Part shown: positions 34,270 to 46,500 of the stretch, one piece after another
Layout: each line of letters begins with the position of its first letter
Position numbering within the stretch: position 1 is the first letter of the stretch
Assembly (NCBI GenBank): GCA_012845835.1
Contig: JABAKD010000002.1
Coordinates: forward strand, 4,108,001-4,172,000
Reading direction: 5' to 3'
DNA: 64,000 bases
Origin: Undaria pinnatifida
Lineage: Eukaryota; Sar; Phaeophyceae; Laminariales; Alariaceae
Program-made: the position numbers and the translations under genes
Notes under the pieces: model-generated
The model's input: the letters and a program-made list of their open reading frames with translations, nothing else
Told to the model about the DNA's origin: nothing
Database searches by the model: none

Positions 34270-34530
34270 ATCTCAGACGCGTGCTACGATAGAGGTAGCA
34301 ATTTCGGTGAAATGGTTCGGAATGATGAGACTCCTTAACCAAAAATCGTCGGAATTCCGTTCAATTTTCGCGATGTTAATGTTTTAGTCTATACCTACTA
34401 CGCCACGAGCCAGTTCATGGAGTCGCATTTTCAGTATATTCCAAGACCAACATTTTGGGCTGAGGTGTAGAGCTCTTCAGGCCACCACCCTCAGAAGGAA
34501 AATGGTGCACCTCTAGCGTAGCACGGCTCC
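34270..34530 (+). mobile_element. MITE family B, copy B2
   Basis: Left end GACGCGTGCTACGATAGAGG, right end GGTGCACCTCTAGCGTAGCAC. The interior contains AACCAAAAATCGTCGGAATT and GCATTTTCAGTATATTCCAA. About 250 bp, non-coding. Confidence 0.82.
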
Positions 34531-34865
34531 TCAACCAGAACACCGAGATCGAGAAAGGATAACGAACTTGCAAGGTAGTAAACACTCCTATGGGCTGGTA
34601 ATGGGTACAGCACGAACAATGTTGAAAATAAGGATGCTAGTGCTGTGGAATTGATATTCTATTCAACTCACCCGGAATTCCGCAAGTAGAGATACAACAA
34701 GCGTATATGCAACCAAGCCAACAATCCCAGAGCCTAGATACACTTCGAGTAATCATGGCCTAGGGACCATGCTACGGTACCATTATCATTGCCGAAAAGG
34801 TTTCTTCCGGGGCTCCCCACCAGAAAAGTTATACACCTGACCATAACTGGTTTCTTTAGTATAGT

Positions 34866-35110
34866 GTCATCCCACGGTAGGGGTTGATGTTTTTGCGCCG
34901 AAACGTCCCTGGGCGATTGAGTTCCTCATGTGAGGAACTGCCGGTCAATGAAGTATTTTCACGAGTACATTATATTCTTGCGCTAAGGCATAATAGCTTG
35001 GCCGGGTTGCGCAAACGAATGCCTTCGAAGTCATTTTTCGGGTGAGATATTGAGTTCCTCATGTGAGGAGCTCAGGGACGTTTAGCTGCAACCCTATCGT
35101 GGGATGGCTC
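34866..35110 (-). mobile_element. MITE family A, copy A2
   Basis: Ends GTCATCCCACGGTAGGGGTT and ACCCTATCGTGGGATGGCTC are inverted. The interior has two palindromes of the form GAGTTCCTCATGTGAGGAAC and the block AACGAATGCCTTCGAAGTCA. TATA-like sequence lies on both sides (TATA before, TATA after), compatible with a TA target duplication. Orientation is opposite to copy A1. Confidence 0.85.
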
Positions 35111-35149
35111 TATACTGAGATGGAAACTCGATGAGGAGACTCACGGTCT

Positions 35150-35258
35150 AGTTACAAAAACAGTACAATTCCGATGGTTTCGGGTTAAGGAGCTCCGCGT
35201 CGTTCACAACTACAAGTAGCCAAAAAGTGGGACCTCTATCGTACCATGCGTCCTAGGT
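35150..35258 (-). repeat. Partial MITE family B-like end
   Basis: CAATTCCGATGGTTTCGGGTTAA and the terminal GGGACCTCTATCGTACCATGCG resemble the right part of family B in reverse. The other end is missing. Confidence 0.45.
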
Positions 35259-35259
35259 A

Positions 35260-36027
35260 CACTTCGAAAACTAGTTTTGTAAATAAATGCGAATTGTATT
35301 GAAGCCTTACTGGGTAATTACCAGGTTGAGGAACCCTGCCAGGGGGCAGCAGCGAAAGTGGACCTCCTCTCGGGTTGCACGCGTCTGTTCTGATTGCAAA
35401 TACCACCCTCTCAGTTTTGGGTCCACCGTCACAACAAGTCCTCTCCCTGACAACCATGGTGAAGGAACTAAATAGTAGGCGCGTAAAGTTTCGGCAACAA
35501 TTAAAAACCCGTTTATTAGACGAAAACAGTTGAACCACACAGCGGGCACCTCGCTACTCTTCCGCGGCACGGTCGTTTGGGAACCGAAGCGTCGGATAGA
35601 TTACACGTGTCACAAGAGCTTCACCACATCCATGCCGCTGGATGGTGGTTGCATCGAATTAGGCCAGAAGGATTTCAACAATGACGTATAACATTATCAA
35701 GAATAAGTCCGAACAGCCTTCAATGAGGCTCTGCGGTCTAAACGGATCCGTTGAATAAAAGGTGTGTCAATGTAAGGCCGCCGGTCCGCAAAGTATATCT
35801 GGTGTGAAAAATGCTGATCTCAATGAGCACCACCCAAACGCGGAAGTGACGAGCCAAAACGTTGAATGGTCATTCGTCTTCAAAGACCTCTGACAGCTAG
35901 AAGAGCAACCTGAGCCCAAACTCTACCACTCCACCTACTCCTTACCATACCGTGTCTCGCGTTTTAATGGCCATCCGCGGAACTTCTTTGAAACCATGGA
36001 ACGCCGTTATTCGACACCGTGCGCTTG
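35260..36027. other. Intergenic stretch, no supported gene
   Basis: No domain-bearing ORF. It lies immediately downstream (on the minus strand) of the sulfotransferase fragment. Confidence 0.4.
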
Positions 36028-36362
36028 CACCTGTGTCAAAAGACATCGACAGCAGGTTCGTACCACACGATGTAGAAAATCATACTATTTTTAATGTCGG
36101 AGTCTGTCCATGCCTCCAACAGGGACAGCGCCTCCTGCTGCTCGTTTTACATTCTGTTCTCCACCTTCTTGCCCAGGGTATCGAACACCCTGTGGCAGTC
36201 GAACCCGGGCATGGCGATCGCGGTGTAAGAAAAAGACAGAACAGTGTTGAACTCCTCCAAGAATCCAACCGAGGCATACGTATCCCGGAGCAAATCTTGT
36301 ACTGGTTGCAATATCTCGTACAGCGCCGTATTGTCTGGGTTCGACATCCAGGAGGACATACT
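36028..36362 (-). pseudogene. Sulfotransferase family C-terminal fragment
   Basis: The minus strand encodes SSWMSNPDNTALYEILQPVQ followed by DLLRDTYASVGFLEEFNT, clearly homologous to the same region of the two intact genes (ALYEMLQPVQNLLRDKY and GILEEFNTTLS). After a stop it continues EALSLLEAWTDSDIKNSM and ends AVDVF-stop, matching the intact C-termini. The N-terminal half with the PAPS-binding motifs is absent and at least two in-frame stops are present, so this is a truncated relic. It has the same orientation as the intact copies at 47 and 62 kb. Confidence 0.9.
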
Positions 36363-36364
36363 TC

Positions 36365-36880
36365 GAAGAATTAATTTACGTACTTTGTACTACTGAGTAA
36401 CTTGTGATAAAGGTTTTAACAACGACTTCGCGCGTCCAACAACGTTCGCGAACTGAGACAGCCTATGTGCTACACGCGTGCTATAGCGCTAGTAGTCTTC
36501 ATATTTTTTTCTCTCGAAAATTGCAAAATCAGTCTCCCCTCTTGAATACCTCTGATATATTTGGTAAAATTGTAGATACGATGCCGCCACTGTGTCGAGG
36601 CTGATCTTGCTCCGTCGAAGAAATTCCAACTTCCTCCGCACTTGTAGAAATGAAGATCCTCCCTCGAACTTCTCGGAAACACTTGGCGAGCTCAGCGGGA
36701 CGCCTTTGCTTGGTGCCAAAATTACATAGATCAATAGGCGAGGCTCACAACCTGAAACATTTGAGACGTCGCGGGGCTCTGTCTCCGTGTTTAGAGTTGT
36801 ATATGTTGCACCGAAGTGTTTTTTTATATCATCTGTTAAGAAATGAAAAAGAGGACAGTTTGAAAAGTGACGCTTATGTG
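36365..36880. other. Intergenic stretch upstream of the sulfotransferase fragment
   Basis: A minus-strand ORF at 36489-36734 (with FEGGSSFLQVRRKLEFLRRS) has protein-like composition but no recognised family. No trace of the missing sulfotransferase N-terminus was found here. Confidence 0.4.
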
Positions 36881-36881
36881 G

Positions 36882-37205
36882 CTAAAAGATGGAAACGAAG
36901 GGGTGTGGCAGGGGGAGTAAAGACATGTGAGGATATTTAAAGAGGTTTAATGAGTGATCGAGGTGGGGCTTGCAATCGCCTATCAATACGGCACAATGCC
37001 CGTGATTCGGGCAGATGTAACCTACGGGTTGTTGTACTTTCCGACAAACGGTCTTAGAGCCATGATCCTCGCAACATTCCCTGGAACGTTCTCCGATACT
37101 TACGGTGGAATTATAAAAACAACTTGAACATACAACATACGGATGGCAGCTACTTGTAGCAAACCGGGATTTCCTCATTACTTGAAGTATTGTATTTCTC
37201 TTCAT
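36882..37205 (-). CDS. Hypothetical small Cys-rich ORF (107 aa)
   Basis: A true ATG at 37205 opens 107 codons. Residues about 20-80 hold nine cysteines and several histidines in zinc-ribbon-like spacing (CHPYVVCSSC, ECCEDHG, TVC, YICPNHGHCAVL, GDCKPHL). A good splice donor (ACC|GTAAGT) occurs inside the ORF, so the real gene, if any, may be spliced differently. No family is recognised. It could be an exon of a host gene, a transposon zinc-binding domain, or chance; the Cys/His clustering is the only positive evidence. Confidence 0.3.
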   Translation of the reverse strand: MKRNTILQVMRKSRFATSSCHPYVVCSSCFYNSTVSIGERSRECCEDHGSKTVCRKVQQPVGYICPNHGHCAVLIGDCKPHLDHSLNLFKYPHMSLLPLPHPFVSIF

Positions 37206-37209
37206 CTAG

Positions 37210-37890
37210 ATGAAGCTACCTAATGTACTCAAGGTGGTGGCTACGAATCCAATATACCTGGTATGCACTAGTGGACTGCAGAATCCTGCAGAACCAATTT
37301 TCCAATATAGTCTACATTTGGTGCCTATGACTTACTACTTTATTCTTGAATAATCTCAACTCAATCTCAACCGCACTGCCGAAACATTTCATTTTTCTTA
37401 CATACATGCAATAGGTATGTGCATGTTCTCCACATGAACCTCGTATCCTCCCCCATGTACCGTATATCCATCACAACGATTATCCATGTCGATGCCCCCT
37501 CCCAGGGATACGAACTCAGTAGTTACAACGTACAAGGCGGGAACAAAACCGTTAACACAGAAAAAAAATGGCGTTACATTGCCAAACGCGATCATTACGA
37601 AGGCGAAACATAAGAATGGCAACATATATATGATCAGCCTACTTGCGGGAAAGAAAGAACATAACGACACCAATGAAAACACAGAATAAAATTAACATAA
37701 AACAACAGCAGCAATAAAGAGAGAAAAGGGAACGCGAACCGGGTGGGGGAAGAGGTACTCACGGAGACAAGACGTCGTTCAACACAAGACGGCAAGAAAA
37801 AAACCAAACCTAAGTACACAACGGACGGCCAATACCACCCCGGCGGCGTCGGGAGAGCATCCAAACTGTGTTCGGAATGCAACCAATACA
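37210..37890. other. Intergenic stretch, no supported gene
   Basis: Short ORFs only. The + strand at 37540-37740 is A-rich. Confidence 0.4.
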
Positions 37891-37894
37891 GGGT

Positions 37895-38156
37895 TAGACA
37901 AATGCTACGATAGGGGCATCGTTTTTCGTCTGAAACTTCTTCTGAATGATTGGGATCCTTCACCCACAATCGTCGGAAAAGGGACATTTTTTGTTTTCCC
38001 GATTTTCGTTGTGTACCCGAACCGTGGGATTTTTCATCCGGTATCAAATGTTTTTTTCTCCAACATCAGTGTTTTGGGAGAAGACTTGTGAGCTCCTGAA
38101 TTGCGAAACCTCAGAGAAAAAACGCTGCACCTCTATCGTAGCACGCGTCGTTAGGA
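37895..38156 (+). mobile_element. MITE family B, copy B3
   Basis: Left end CAAATGCTACGATAGGGGCA, right end GCTGCACCTCTATCGTAGCAC followed by GCGTCGTTAG. The interior includes CACCCACAATCGTCGGAAAA and GGGATTTTTCATCCGG. It shares the interior of copies B1, B2 and B7. Confidence 0.82.
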
Positions 38157-38159
38157 GCA

Positions 38160-39070
38160 TATCCACCTGCTCTGTCATCTACATTCTGCATTTTACGATG
38201 GTTGCGTCTACACCACCGCCGCCGCGTCCGTATCTCCCAAGGATACCCAGTGGGAAACAGAAAGGGTAACACAAAGGACGAAGGCACGATGAAAGAGGTT
38301 TATGAAACGATAAGGGACATATGGTTCAACAAGAAACAGCATTCTTCCGGCGGTGGTAATTCCGCATTGTCTACCGCCACTGCCTTACGAGAAGAAAGGA
38401 ACGTGCCATCCCCCCCTCCCAAAACCAGAATGTCTCGGGCGGGGAGCAGGCTCTCAACTAGGGCCGACACGAACCGGATTTGAGGAAATTACAGCCGTTT
38501 GGAGCTGGGTTAGCAGGTCTGACCTACTGGTCGCCGTGAATGATGCCGTCTCCGTTTGTTTGCAATCTTCAACGGCGATCTCTCAAGTTCTTATTTCGTC
38601 TACGTCGGCGTTGGGCCTTACGTGTTCAGGATGCGCGCCCCTTCATGCTCTCCTTGTCCTCCTTTATGTGTTAACTGGTCACGAATCATGCTCCCTACGG
38701 AGATCCCCTGGTATGACCTTCCCGTTTCTTGAGCCTCATGGACTCACAGCACAGTTTCAATGCAAATCTGCCGTGGAGCGTGTTCCGTGGAACCTTGAGT
38801 GGATCGGAAAACAGCGAGGTCGTCTCTCAGCTTTCTATTTGACTTTGTCAGTTGTCCACCTGGTCTCATTTTTTTCCCACCGCCGGGTATCTAAGCAAAC
38901 ATCACCCAACCGGGTAGTGCTAGCTCGTCTTGCCGTACCGTTTGCCCCGGGAAGGAAGGCCGCCGACTCCGGAACATATTTTCGATAATCTCGTATTTCA
39001 TCCGATGTGGTATCAGAAGTCCGTGTGGTGTGCTTGGCATAACACCGGAAAGAAATGACTCAGCGGAAGA
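38160..39070. other. Intergenic stretch with one long non-ATG ORF
   Basis: An open frame of 211 codons (38353-38988) begins at GTG, not ATG, and shows no domain. It is recorded as open but unsupported. Nothing else was recognised. Confidence 0.4.
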
Positions 39071-39074
39071 CTTA

Positions 39075-39448
39075 GGAGTCATCCCATGGTAGAGGTTGCA
39101 CTGTTTGAGCCAAAAAAAGGTATACCTGTTCTGTTGAGTTCCTCTAAATTTAAAGTGAGGAACTACCGGTTAGTTAAGGACTCGTTGGAAGGCTTAGGAG
39201 TCCTCTCATTGTAGAGGTTGCACTCTTTTAGCCAGAAAAATGTACACCTATCCGGTTGATCTCATCAAGTGAGGAAGTTCCGGTTAGTCGAAGAATTTTA
39301 CGAGTGTAATGTTTTTTTTAGGCCTAGGGCATGGAATCGTTGGTCGGGTCGCCCGAACGAATGCCCTCGAAGTCATGTTTTGGGTACGACACATTGAGCT
39401 CCGCATGTTAGGACCTCAGAAAACTTCTGCACCCCTACAGTTGGCTGG
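39075..39448 (-). mobile_element. MITE family A, tandem partial plus full copy (A3)
   Basis: A first unit begins GAGTCATCCCATGGTAGAGG (39080) and breaks off after GAGGAACTACCGGTTAGT. A second unit starts about 39198 (GAGTCCTCTCATTGTAGAGG) and runs through GAACGAATGCCCTCGAAGTCA to CTGCACCCCTACAG at about 39440. The repeated start suggests one copy inserted near the end of another, or a local duplication. Confidence 0.75.
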
Positions 39449-39496
39449 AATTTTTGGAGGGTGAGTTTTCTCGGATGCATTGATTTCGTTTGAGAC

Positions 39497-39757
39497 CCCG
39501 ATGCGTGCTATCATAGAGGTGCGCGACTATTCGCCTGAGGTTCCTCGATTTGGGAGCTTAAAACCTCTCCCAAGTATTGATTTAGAGAAAAAATTAACTG
39601 CCAACAGAATAAAAATTAAAAGTTCGATTGCTTCGATAACGCAACGAGAATCATACGAAAACAAAATCGCCAAATTCCGACAATTTTGGGTTAAAGAGTC
39701 CCGTCTAACACTAAATATTTCGGGAAAAAGTGATACCTCTATCGCCGCACGCATCCC
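39497..39757 (-). mobile_element. MITE family B, copy B4 (reversed)
   Basis: Ends CGATGCGTGCTATCATAGAGG and ATACCTCTATCGCCGCACGC. On the minus strand the interior shows the family order (TCGGAATTTGGCGATTTTG). The A3 and B4 copies lie only 50 bp apart. Confidence 0.78.
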
Positions 39758-39759
39758 CC

Positions 39760-40898
39760 ACGGCATACGTTCACATAGCATGGTCTCAATCGTCCTGTTT
39801 TTTCCAACGTACGGATCTTCGGGCAGAGTGGGGCGTTCGTGACAAGTCGGACCCGTCGATCGACCAGGTCAGTGTCGTCAACGATGACGCTGCCGACTTA
39901 TGGAAACATCATCGTGTTTGTGCCGTATTTGTACCTACGAACGGTGGAGCCCGGAGTGCATACTCCCGTGCTTGTCGCGGCATGATCTCCCTCCTCAACG
40001 CCGAGACCATGAGCACTGCTGATTCGATGGCGTTCACAGTGATCCATCATGCATCAATCCCTTACGTCGACTCCGAGAAGATGCCTGCGTCGTTGGCTTA
40101 AAGCTTCCGACACGTGACCCTCCGCACGCATGCCAACGGTTGGTCGTGGGCTCTGCCCGCCCTATCATCAGCGAGGAAGACTAGATTATGATGTATCCCA
40201 TTTTGCTAGCTGAAATGAACGAGGTCAACGTGTACCGCAACGGCGAACAACAAGGTGAACAGTGAAGGAGATAATATGAAACACTGTGTGAATAGTTGCT
40301 TTAAGTCAAAAATTGCTTACCGCCGTCCGCACGCGCGTTAGTTCGCATGGTGTCGTGTATCCGGCGGAAAATTACAGTGCAGGAATCTTGCCTCGTACAT
40401 CGAACCGCGAAAGCCCTCCCCACAGTAGCTCTTGGTCGCCAGAGTCGGAGGCTTTGTGCGGGTTGATGGTGTACATGTTAAACGGGAGGTTCTTCCTCTG
40501 TCCAAATTCTTGCAAGCAGTCAGCGCTTGACACAAATAGTGTTTTTACCCTTGATCGCGCAAGGAAGGATTACCCTTTTTTCGCAGTATCAACTAAGGGG
40601 GGACGCGACGGTGTTACGCAGTACCTTGCCTTCATTGGGCAACAAATTAAATCCCTAAATATTTGTGGCAGTCAAAACGACCTTTCTTTGTGATAAGTAC
40701 TTTTGTATCGCATGTTTCTACTGCTAGGGGAGACGTCGCCCGTTTTCCGAATATCTCCAGACAATCATGTTATGCAAGGGCAACGAGTATGTTCAGGTGA
40801 CGAAGGTTTGGCATTTGAGCCGGTAGAAAGCCGGGGGCGGCCGCCTTGTCCAATTCGGCATATTCCGGATCGCCCCGTCATCTCGTGGATGGTGGCTT
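39760..40898. other. Intergenic stretch, no supported gene
   Basis: ORFs at 39730-40101 and 40313-40693 (+) are open but show no motif. No repeat recognised. Confidence 0.4.
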
Positions 40899-40900
40899 TC

Positions 40901-41158
40901 AGGCATCCCACGGTAGGGGTTGCAGTTGTTAGATTGACAAAAAAAAATTCCTGTCCGATTGAGCACCTAGAGTAAGGAACTACCGATTAGTCACTAGTCA
41001 GGTAATTTCAAAAGTACATATCTGGTTTTGTACTAAGGCATAGAAGATTCCTCGGGTCGTGCAAACAATGCCTTCGGAGTGATATTTAGATGAGATTATT
41101 GAGCTCCTCGTGTTAGAAGCTCAGGAACTTTCTTCTTCAAACCTACCGTGGGACGCCT
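40901..41158 (-). mobile_element. MITE family A, copy A4
   Basis: Left end AGGCATCCCACGGTAGGGGT, right end AAACCTACCGTGGGACGCCT. The interior has CAAACAATGCCTTCGGAGTGA and the degraded palindrome GAGCTCCTCGTGTTAGAAGCTC. Confidence 0.84.
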
Positions 41159-41159
41159 C

Positions 41160-42110
41160 CTTTTGTCTCCGAGTGCGAATGCTAACGGTTGTTAGGGGAC
41201 TGGTTTGACGATGGTGGGATCGAGGGTCGGCGGGTTTATGTTCAAGCTGCACAGTAACGCCGTCTATCGTACACTACTTGCTACCATGTCCCTTGACAGT
41301 TTATCGTCCTCATCCACGCTGAGTTGTTCACTTTCGTCGGATGGGTTTCTCCCGTCCTGACCGCGACTTAAAGTTGGTTGCACACACCTCGCTGGTCGTT
41401 GTGTCGGTATAGTTTCGACGATTCCGAAGCATATTTTTTTCAAATATCATTTACCCCCGTGTCTACTACTTTCCGCAGGGTCGCGCACGCCGTCCGTAAC
41501 GTGCTCCACGGTGTCGTTTTGCGGGGGTGGGTGCGCAAGAGTTCTCTTGCATCTTCCTTCGCGGTCCACGTGTCTTCAAGCGTGTCCAGGCCGAGTCGGA
41601 TCATCCATGCTTGCGGTGACGGCGTGGCTCGGCTGGTGAATTTCCATTTTCTGCCTCTATAACGGCCTTGGCAAAACAGGCACTTGCGCTAGACAATGGC
41701 TTGGGTTGAGTAGGATGGTTTAAAAGTGTATTCGACTCTCGCAAATACTCCATCGGCACATTAATAATTATCACAAACGGCTCTCGGTTTGGCACGGGCG
41801 GTCGTAGCAAGAACGTTATGATTAGTGTTTTTTGTGCCCACATTGACTGCCGACGTCCACCATTGCCGATACATTGTTATGGTCCGAGTCCCAGTTGGCT
41901 TGCAATGGGGACGGCAGTGTTGACCTTAACCACGTGTACCCTAGATTGATGGGCTTGGCCGTGTAAATATGAAATATATCCACACACGGTTGTTCGGGGG
42001 GCAACCGGTGTGACTACAAGGTGAGGCATCCTGGCGTGTGTGTTGAAGAAGGTGTTGGCGAGTACATGCTTGCATTTAGTGGCGAACGATATATGTAATT
42101 TGCCGTTGTT
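41160..42110. other. Intergenic stretch, no supported gene
   Basis: No domain-bearing ORF and no recognised repeat. Confidence 0.4.
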
Positions 42111-42112
42111 GA

Positions 42113-42632
42113 GCCATCCTACGGTACGGTGCACGCCCGAAGTTTCTGGGCTCCTAACATGAGGAGATTGTCATCTCACCCAAAGCATGACTTCGAAGGC
42201 ATTTTCGTTCGGGCAACCCGACCTCAAGCTTCTATGCCCTAGTCGAATAATCTCACGGTTGGGGTGCAGCTGGAAGTCTCTGAGTTTCTAACATGAGGTG
42301 CTCAATATCTCGCCCAAAACATGAGTTTGGAGACATTCGTTCGCGCAACCCGACCACGCTCCTATTCCCTATGCATAAAACAAGTTTTAGTCGTAAAAAT
42401 GATTAGACTAGTCGCTAGTTCCTCGGTTGAGGGAGCTCAACCGGACAGGTATACCATTTTCGACCTAAGCGAAAGTGCAGTCCATACCGTGTGATGACTC
42501 AGTCCTACAAAGCAAATTTTACTCGTAAAAGTATTTGACTAACAGGTTGTTCCTCAGTTGAGGAGCTCAACCGGCCATGTATGCCTTTCCTTGGCACAAA
42601 ACATGCAACCCATACTGTTGGATGACTCTGTT
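42113..42632 (+). mobile_element. MITE family A, cluster of one full and two partial copies (A5)
   Basis: A 5' partial begins GCCATCCTACGGTACGG and runs to the CTATGCCCTAGTCG block. A full unit runs from about 42258 (CTCACGGTTGGGGTGCAGC) to the end ACCGTGTGATGACTC (42496). A 3' partial then repeats the last half and ends ACTGTTGGATGACTC (42632). The three share one orientation, so tandem or nested insertion is likely. Confidence 0.72.
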
Positions 42633-42683
42633 GTTCTTCGCATCGTGCCCGAATCGTCCAAGCACGCCACCGTCATTACTGTT

Positions 42684-42957
42684 GGACCCAGGCTACGGTA
42701 TGGGGGTCCGGCTTAGAGTATTTTTCTGCAGTGGCTCGGCTCTCGGGCGAGGATCCCTTCTGTTTCTGATGCGGCTATAATTTTTTCTTGAGATGTTCTA
42801 AGTTTGTGGTTTATCGATCGGCAATGAAATGGTAAGGTACACTACGCCAGAAAATTGCCTGAAATATTTTTGTTCGTGAGGTACAGAGTCACACGTGAGC
42901 GTAGCTAAAGCCCAGTAGAGAAAAAGGGGGCACCCCTCCGACCGTACGTACCCTTGG
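42684..42957 (-). mobile_element. MITE family C, copy C3
   Basis: Left end GGACCCAGGCTACGGTATGG, right end ACCCCTCCGACCGTACGTAC-CC. On the minus strand the interior carries GTGACTCTGTACCTCACGAA, which is shared with copies C1 and C2. Confidence 0.65.
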
Positions 42958-43249
42958 TGATTGCACCCATCCACGTTCACACCCGTGCAGGGCGTTAGCG
43001 TCTATTTTTAGTACCATCGTTCACTCCTTCGTCGGGACCTGTTGAACCAAAGCTTCGGTGTTTGCCCGGGCAAAATACGTTTCACGTTGGCATCCTGGGT
43101 TCAATCATTCGATGAGGACGCCACAACCAAGTAATCTGCTCCCATGTGCGCACGGTACGACGAGGTTCACTTTCGCGAATCTACTGAACAACATGAGCCG
43201 CGTCTACATAAAGTTCTTGTCAATACTTACTTGGATAAATGGCCTTAGA

Positions 43250-43505
43250 GTCATCCCACGGTAAGGGATGAACGTTTTCGGCAAATGAATGAGTTTTAGT
43301 CGGGGTTGAGCTCCTCAACCATTATCGAAATATCGGATACCATGATGTCTTTACGGGAAACAGTAGCTTTATGACTAACACATATAAACGTCTTGGTCAG
43401 GGTACGCGGACGAATGATTTGGAAATCGTGTTTCGGATGCGATACTGATCTTTTCGAGTTAGGAGCTCAGGTACGTCTGCGGCACGCCTAACGTGCGGCG
43501 ACTTG
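43250..43505 (-). mobile_element. MITE family A, copy A6
   Basis: Left end AGAGTCATCCCACGGTAAGG. Interior CGGACGAATGATTTGGAAATCG and GAGTTAGGAGCTCAGG. The right end is degraded (CACGCCTAACGTGCGGCGAC). Confidence 0.7.
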
Positions 43506-43509
43506 TTAC

Positions 43510-46500
43510 AGGATATCGGTTCCTCGACGGCCAAGTCCACTACATGCAACTCTTGCCTGGAGGCTGACCTTTGTTGATGCCCAAAACAGATGAGGTGTTC
43601 TGTCGCATTAAAAGTCGTTTTCGTTTGCCTCTTTCAGCCCGACCAAGTCGCAGCCAAGCTGTGAGACATTTGCCAGTAGGCACTCGTCGCGACCACCAAT
43701 CTCCTTTGCACCCAGGATGCACACATGTTAGGTAGCTGCCACTGGGCGTGTACCCTTCTTCCTCGGGAGGGTCTCACGGCCCCTAGCGTCGAACAAACCG
43801 CCGTTCAGATCACCCCGTCGGCTATCCCTTTTCGATATTTCGGTATATCGACTAATGTGGCTCCTTGATTCCTAGTCCAATACATTCCTCGAATTATGTC
43901 GCTAAAGTATCTATCCCCAACAGCCTGCTAGGGCTGCCACAATGTGTGTCTGCCGCCGCTGCGGCCAGGCTCTCAACTCCTCAGCATGTGCACATAACGC
44001 TCTCTTCTGGAGAGATACTTCCATTCGCGCTTCGAGGAGTAAACTCCTCGGCGTTGGAGTAGAAAGAAAAAACGCATCATTACCACCTCGCACGTTCGTT
44101 TCAGTGATGGAATCACCAACCTGACCGCTCCAGGTTCTCCCTACTAGCAAATCTGAAGCCCGTGCGGGCGCCGTTTAACCGTTGCAGGTCTAGTCAGACG
44201 TCGTCTTCGCCTGAGGTCTGCGAAGGCTAGTCACTGCTCAGAAAGAGAACGGCACTAGGGTACAATGTATGAAATGATGGAATACTTGATGGTCGTTATA
44301 ATCTATCTCTGCGCCAATGATAATGTCGTCGGTCACATAAATAGACTGTTTCGTTAACGACAAGGTCCAACGGTTTTTCCCTGCCCTCGTTCCTAGACAT
44401 TTCGACTACATGCGTCTTCGGTTACTACTTCAATTTGATATTCGGCCAGGGTCCTTGATCATTGAGACGCCGAGATATAGATTGAAGTGCAAAATTTCCG
44501 TCGGCAATCACACTCGGTGCGCTCGAACGTAACGCTTGATGGTTGGTTAAGCAGAGAGGATGCTCTCTGGTAATCGTGCCGTGCGGCACTTCCAAAGGGA
44601 TGGATAATACTATTGTCATCAGTCTCCTTACAATTGGCCGCTGAAAACGTGTTTCGTTTTGTACGTGATTTGCGTGTAGCGGTTTTGCGGCCACCAGGAA
44701 TCGTATCCGATCGACGGCCTTGCGCTTTCTCCAGCCTTTGCAGTACAAGGAATTTTGGGGAAGCCCATGTTCTCGACATTCCGCGCAGTGTCCAATAGGG
44801 TCATCTCATATACTCGTTACTACAACGCCTATTTGAGCTTGACGTGCCGAAACGAGCTTGTTTGACAAGAATTATGACATGCTGTGTACCATTGCACAGA
44901 ACATCTGAAATGCACACGTAATCATGAAGAGCGTCACCATGGACAACTTGCACGACAGCGATCACACCATGGGATCTGACATGCAGCTCGATGCCGCAAC
45001 GTCAGCGCTCATGCTGTGTGGGAGGATGGGAGGGTTTATATAATTCTGGGGGGAATTCTATAATTCAGGGGGGGATGATATATTTCAGGGGGGCGTGATA
45101 TATTTCAGGGGGGGATGATATACTGACGAGGAGTTCGGATATAGCCGAAGGGGTTCCAAAAATCGGAGGGCCCGATAAATCGCAAAAATGAAGCTTCTCG
45201 AGTGACTAGTCTCAGAATAAGAAAGGTGAGACTCTAGTCTAGACCGTAAGCATGTGTCTTATTGGAACGGCTTTAAGCGTGCGTCATGTTTTCACAGAAC
45301 GCAGACGGGTCCGCATGATAGTGTGCGATTTTTGACATTCAACACGGTGCTCAGCAGGTCGTGGTTTCAGCCCACACCGTTTACCATGCCGAGGAAATGG
45401 GGGTTGTCCCGTATACCCGTGTCGGAGCTCGAGCTCGAGGTTGGTTTGGTCCATGCTAGGTATGTTTTATACAAATCCCCTTCTTTTGCACTTTAGTGAT
45501 TGTGTAGTGAAATTACTTTTTGTACGCAGAGACGAAGAGCACATTTCAGCACGGTATTTAGAGGGGTCCTCGGGGTGAGGCTAACTCTCGGGAGTGGGGG
45601 CCCGGCCCGGCCCGTGATCGGGCTCGGCCCGCGGGTGTGAACCATCACCAACGGCTGGTCCGACCCGGCCCGGCACAGCCCGGTCAGCGATACATAAACC
45701 TAGCATGCTTCCACCATTCCCGGCCAGGCCCGGTCAGGGCAGCGGGGGTTCCAGGCTTTCAGATCCGATCCCGCCCGATCCCTGACAATCCAAGGTTGTC
45801 AAACCGGACCTCGACCCGCCAAGTGAGTTTTTCTCCAGCAATATCCCTCACTGGCGGGCCACGGGCCGCCCCTCGGAGATGCTCTCGCATTGTTTGCCGT
45901 TAGACATCTTGCTTCGGCAGAATGTCACGTGTGGTGCACGCGGCAAAACCATCCGGAAAAGCCGGGGACGTATGACAAGTCGATGGCTGTCTCGTACTTG
46001 CTGTCGGTTTCTCTCTCGGACCACTCCTCGCGTACTGTTGCTTAGGAGTCGCCGAGGAAGATCTAGCAGTAGCTTTCAACCAAAGCACCGCGCTTCGCGT
46101 TCCGCCGTCTAGCCACAGGTTCTCAACAAAAAATTTACGTTGGTCTACTCGGCTTCGCCAATTGTTGAACAATCACCACACCAAAGCAGAATGCTCACAA
46201 GTATAAATTGCTGGTCATCGACACGGTACACACCACGAGACTCGAAAACGTGCTACTGGGCACTGGACACGGCATCGGCATGATGAGATATGCACGCGAC
46301 GTTCTATGCCAATTATCATGCAGTTTAACCAAAAACTCCGCTCGCAGTTGCAGTAAGGAGGGTAATCAAATTTTCGATACGGAGATTTGCCTCTGTACTT
46401 TGCTCCAACCCGGTAGTTTAAACCAATCCTTCGTCCAGCATAAATAGCCACTGCACGACCGTGTGACGCATACTCCATTGGTAGATGTGCGCCAATTTTA

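Noticed and set aside
38353-38988. 211-codon + ORF
   Set aside because: Begins at GTG; composition is unremarkable and no domain is visible.
45595-45890. GGCCCGG-rich block as a hAT element
   Set aside because: GC-rich hAT tips can look like this, but no paired ends or 8-bp duplication could be found.
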